Shown: positions 61,861-64,000 of the stretch, piece after piece
Numbering within the stretch: the stretch's first letter is position 1
Layout: the number at the start of each line of letters is the position of its first letter
Source of the DNA: DASUGC01 sp035606665
Lineage (GTDB): Bacteria > Acidobacteriota > Vicinamibacteria > Vicinamibacterales > SCN-69-37
DNA length: 64,000 bases
Direction of reading: 5' to 3'
Assembly (NCBI GenBank): GCA_035606665.1
Contig: DATNEY010000026.1
Location: 248,001-312,000, forward strand
Program-made: the position numbers and the translations under genes
The notes under the pieces: generated by a model
Told to the model about the DNA's origin: nothing
What the model saw: only the letters and a program-made list of their open reading frames with translations
Databases searched by the model: none

Positions 61861-61906
61861 GCCGGGCCTTCAGGCCCGGCGCGATCGGCGGCCCTAAAGG
61901 GCCGCC
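61861..61906. repeat. REP-like doublet, type B
   Basis: GCCGGGCCTTCAGGCCCGGC (61861-61880) and GGCGGCCCTAAAGGGCCGCC (61887-61906) lie between the convergent VWFA and DUF4159 genes. Confidence 0.8.
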
Positions 61907-61914
61907 CTACGCAA

Positions 61915-62661
61915 TCAGTGTGTCAATCCGTAGATGAGGTAGTTCACCGCAAATTTGTACGCCTCATTCGTCGGCGCCACCGCGTAGAGACCGTTCGGTG
62001 ACCACTCGATGTAGTCGCCGATGTCGATGTTGTAGTTGATCACGACCATCAATCGATTGGCGGGATCCTCCGGATCGTGGATCCCGTAGAACTCGCCCAT
62101 CAGGCCCATCTCGCCGAGCCGGCCAGGGTACGGCACTACAAGTGACTTGATCGGGAAGAACGAATTGAAGACCGGATGCGAGAGCTGGAGGCGCTCGATG
62201 CGCGCGCCGGGCAGCACCTGATGCATGGCAGTCTCGAAGACGGCCCACTCCTCGGGAAAGTGGAAGTCGTCGACGATGAGGAAGCCGCCTTTGCGGATGA
62301 AGTTGCGAAGCCCCGCCGCTTCCTCGTCACTTGGATACCAGTATCCGGGCTCCGACAGGTACGCCACCGGGAACTTCAGCAGCTCCGGGTCGTCCATCCG
62401 GAAGATGTTGGGACGTTCGTGCTGCGCGCGGATCGTTGTGAGGTGCTGGAGAATGCGGCCGAGATGGCTTTCCATCTCCGGCCAGTCATACGACCAGCCG
62501 GGATAGCGCTCGTAGTACAGCCGCGCGAGGGTGAACTGGCCGTCGTATTCGGTCGCGCGCGGCGCGCCGAACATCGATGACCGAAACCCGCGGCCGCCGC
62601 GCTGCGCTTCGAGCGGCAGCACGAGGAGCAACAGCAGGGCTGCCGCGAGAACCCGCTTCAT
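61915..62661 (-). CDS. DUF4159 domain-containing exported protein
   Basis: 248 residues from ATG 62661 (an earlier GTG is possible). The signal peptide is MKRVLAAALLLLLVLPLEAQ. FTLARLYYERYPGWSYDWPE, MDDPELLKFPVAYLSEPGYW and GGFLIVDDFHFPEEW are typical of DUF4159, a Rossmann-like/ThuA-related fold common in Planctomycetes and Acidobacteria. Family genes often sit with MoxR/VWFA genes, and here a VWFA-related gene lies opposite. Exact function unknown. Confidence 0.85.
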   Translation of the reverse strand: MKRVLAAALLLLLVLPLEAQRGGRGFRSSMFGAPRATEYDGQFTLARLYYERYPGWSYDWPEMESHLGRILQHLTTIRAQHERPNIFRMDDPELLKFPVAYLSEPGYWYPSDEEAAGLRNFIRKGGFLIVDDFHFPEEWAVFETAMHQVLPGARIERLQLSHPVFNSFFPIKSLVVPYPGRLGEMGLMGEFYGIHDPEDPANRLMVVINYNIDIGDYIEWSPNGLYAVAPTNEAYKFAVNYLIYGLTH

Positions 62662-62690
62662 GGGTGCCACATCTTAACGCGGCCATCAAA

Positions 62691-62725
62691 GAAAACAGGG
62701 TTCAGGGCCGAAGCCCTGAACCCTG
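62691..62725 (-). terminator. Rho-independent terminator with 12-bp stem
   Basis: On the minus strand CAGGGTTCAGGG pairs with CCCTGAACCCTG around the stable CTTCGG loop, followed by TTTTC. It lies 28 bases after the stop of the gene at 62754. The arms and the sequence before them consist of GGTTCAGGG repeat units. Confidence 0.8.
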
Positions 62726-62753
62726 AACCTTGGAACCCTGAACCGACGAAGTC

Positions 62754-63464
62754 TTAGTTCTTGGACATCGCGAAGCCCGTCACCGTGACTTCGGTGTTGT
62801 GTCCGAACCGCAGACCGTACACGCCGTCCGTGGACTTCAGCTTGCCTTCGCCGACGGCCATCGCCTTGTCGTAGCTGCCGACGACGGTGCCGTTGACGGC
62901 GCACTCGATCTTGTCGCCCTTCACGGACAACGCAATCTCCTGCGTCACCGATGCGCCCTTGCCGGAGGCCTTGTTGATCGCCGCGTTCGCTTCGGGCCGG
63001 CGCGCGACAGCGAACGTTCCGTTCGCCGTCGGCGCGAAGCCGCGAACGATGAACGTGCCGTTGCCGTAGGCGTTGCAGTAGAGCAGCGTCGCGTTCGGCG
63101 TGCCGAGGTCGTTTCCACCGATCACGATGCCGTACGGATGCGCGTGATCGTTCAGGTTCATGAACTCTTTTTCCGTGAACGTCGCCTTGACCGTGTAGTT
63201 GCCCGAGGCCACGTTCTTCGGGTTCCAGTACGTGATCGCGGGGCCGGTCACGACGTGGATGCCGCCGCCCGGCGCCGACTCGAACTTCGCGCTGTCAACC
63301 GTGAGGCCGGCCTTGGCTTCGCCGGCGTCGACCGTCGCCTGCCAACCGGCCACTTTGATGCCGCCGCCGGCCACGGCCTTGCCCACGTCCTGCATCTGCG
63401 CGCTCAGATTGGGAGTGATCAACGCGATGGCGATAGCCACTGTCAGTCCGTACACAACTCGCAT
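62754..63464 (-). CDS. Exported beta-rich protein of unknown function
   Basis: 236 residues from ATG 63464, with AAAGGA upstream. The signal peptide is MRVVYGLTVAIAIALITPNLSA. The mature protein is a lectin-like or DUF1080-type beta-sandwich (GPAITYWNPKNVASGNYTVKATF, NLNDHAHPYGIVIGGNDLGT, GVYGLRFGHNTEVTVTGFAMS). No catalytic motif is seen; carbohydrate binding is a guess. It is followed by a clear terminator. Confidence 0.65.
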   Translation of the reverse strand: MRVVYGLTVAIAIALITPNLSAQMQDVGKAVAGGGIKVAGWQATVDAGEAKAGLTVDSAKFESAPGGGIHVVTGPAITYWNPKNVASGNYTVKATFTEKEFMNLNDHAHPYGIVIGGNDLGTPNATLLYCNAYGNGTFIVRGFAPTANGTFAVARRPEANAAINKASGKGASVTQEIALSVKGDKIECAVNGTVVGSYDKAMAVGEGKLKSTDGVYGLRFGHNTEVTVTGFAMSKN

Positions 63465-63489
63465 AGGGGATCCTTTCGGAAGCAAAACT

Positions 63490-63511
63490 CTGAGTTATTA
63501 CTGTAACTCAG
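63490..63511. promoter_or_regulatory. 8-bp perfect inverted repeat upstream of gene at 63464
   Basis: CTGAGTTA (63490-63497) and TAACTCAG (63504-63511) with a 6-base loop lie 26 bases before the start codon, a usual place for an operator. No regulator is known. Confidence 0.4.
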
Positions 63512-63517
63512 CTTCGC

Positions 63518-63561
63518 GGTTCAGGGTTCAGGGTTCAGGGTTCAGGGTGCGGGCGTCTGGT
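63518..63561. repeat. Tandem GGTTCAG repeat
   Basis: Four and a half perfect units of GGTTCAG and two later partial units. The C-terminal codons and stop of the CCA-adding-like gene (63542) are inside it. Confidence 0.8.
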
Positions 63562-64000
63562 TCAGGGTTCGCGCCAGGGACAGGCCCTCGTCGAGCGTGC
63601 GAACCTCGCCGTCGAGCTGGTGCTCGTAGATTTTCCGCAACAGCTCGCCCATCCGAGGCCCCGGCGGTACCCCGAGGTCCAGTAGGTGCCGGCCGAGGAC
63701 GAGGGGGGCCGGGGCCTGATGCTCGACCCCTAGCGCCCGGGCCCGCTCCAGGAACCAGTCCATCGCCGAGCAATCGAACGTCCCGGTCCGCCCGTGGCAG
63801 TCGGCTTTGGCGAAGAGCGCGAGCAGCTCGAGGTCGACTTTCTGGGCCAGGCGACGGAACGCGCCGTCGCTGACCGGCGTGGGCGACTTCTTGAAGGCGC
63901 TTGGCTTCAGGTGATGGGCCACCAGCCCCAGGACCGCGCGACGCACGTCATAGCCGTCGAGCGTGTGCACGTTCCAGCGATCGAGCAGCGCGGTCGCGGG
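63542..64000 (-). CDS. C-terminal part of a CCA-adding-type enzyme (HD domain region), cut by window edge
   Basis: The frame is open at the window end (PATALLDRWNVHTLDGYDVR), so only about 152 residues are present. VLGLVAHHLKPSAFK, FRRLAQKVDLELLALFAKADCHGR and LLGRHLLDLGVPPGPRMGEL match the C-terminal domain of tRNA nucleotidyltransferases and related HD enzymes. The catalytic nucleotidyltransferase domain would be to the right, outside the window. The enzyme adds CCA to tRNA 3' ends or repairs them. Its stop codon is within the tandem GGTTCAG repeat. Confidence 0.8.
   Translation of the reverse strand, partial: PATALLDRWNVHTLDGYDVRRAVLGLVAHHLKPSAFKKSPTPVSDGAFRRLAQKVDLELLALFAKADCHGRTGTFDCSAMDWFLERARALGVEHQAPAPLVLGRHLLDLGVPPGPRMGELLRKIYEHQLDGEVRTLDEGLSLARTLNQTPAP

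Overview
The window looks like a chromosome segment of a high-GC Acidobacteriota, probably from the Vicinamibacteria side of the phylum; this is inferred from gene content, since no rRNA is present. The signs are two VWFA-related proteins of the Acidobacteria-typical type (48320-49936, 60022-61848), a PknB-type kinase fused to a TolB-like propeller (11301-13967), two very large exported BNR/VPS10-like propeller proteins (28457-31756, 37552-41004), and many exported hydrolases (M16, M23, S9, YkuD, sulfatase, amidohydrolase). No rRNA, tRNA, CRISPR array, transposase or integrase was seen.

Layout. 1-5930: a tight plus-strand cluster of zinc-ribbon, RanBP2-finger/transglutaminase, FHA, uncharacterised and FlgO/CsgG-like genes. 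5931-6455: empty. 6456-10216: cell-wall enzymes (two M23 peptidases and an L,D-transpeptidase) around a lipocalin-like protein. 10419-14496: ORF6N protein, truncated kinase remnant, full kinase and an NTF2-like protein. 14635-15328: a 56-codon gene divergent from a hicAB pair. 15339-27543: M16 protease, CPXCG protein, SYLF protein, YggT protein, lipoprotein, two DEAD-box helicases, GIY-YIG protein, a frameshifted VOC gene and a DUF1566-like protein. 27562-41856: endonuclease/exonuclease/phosphatase protein, the BNR proteins, a LytS/LytR two-component operon, J-domain and YciI proteins, amidohydrolase and DUF998 protein. 41891-42576: a GxxExxY cassette. 42598-54942: S9 peptidase and a molybdenum/tungsten block (mobA, formate dehydrogenase alpha, NuoE-NuoF fusion, moaD, aldehyde ferredoxin oxidoreductase), interrupted by a VWFA protein and a DsbA/cysteine-rich peptide pair. 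54955-64000: TPR protein, small exported proteins, sulfatase with divergent formylglycine-generating enzyme, a four-helix-bundle cassette, a VWFA protein, DUF4159 protein and the C-terminal part of a CCA-adding-like enzyme.

How the genes fit together. The Mo/W block forms one functional unit: MoaD and MobA make the cofactor, and the formate dehydrogenase subunits and AOR use it. The sulfatase and its activating enzyme are a divergent functional pair. LytS, LytR and an exported protein are translationally coupled.

The most unusual layer is non-coding. There are (i) REP/REPIN-like palindromes at eight loci, several forming start regions or stop codons of genes; (ii) a GGGTCAATGGCCC-type repeat found between genes and in frame inside disordered linkers of four proteins; (iii) two cassettes of nearly equal length (about 0.67-0.69 kb), each holding one small orphan gene (GxxExxY or four-helix bundle) and bounded by inverted arrays of short tandem repeats; the first also carries a 148-bp cloverleaf-like palindrome; and (iv) an 18-bp perfect inverted repeat filling the gap between the divergent formate dehydrogenase subunit and moaD genes. 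The cassettes and the DsbA/8-Cys peptide pair are the best candidates here for an undescribed system.
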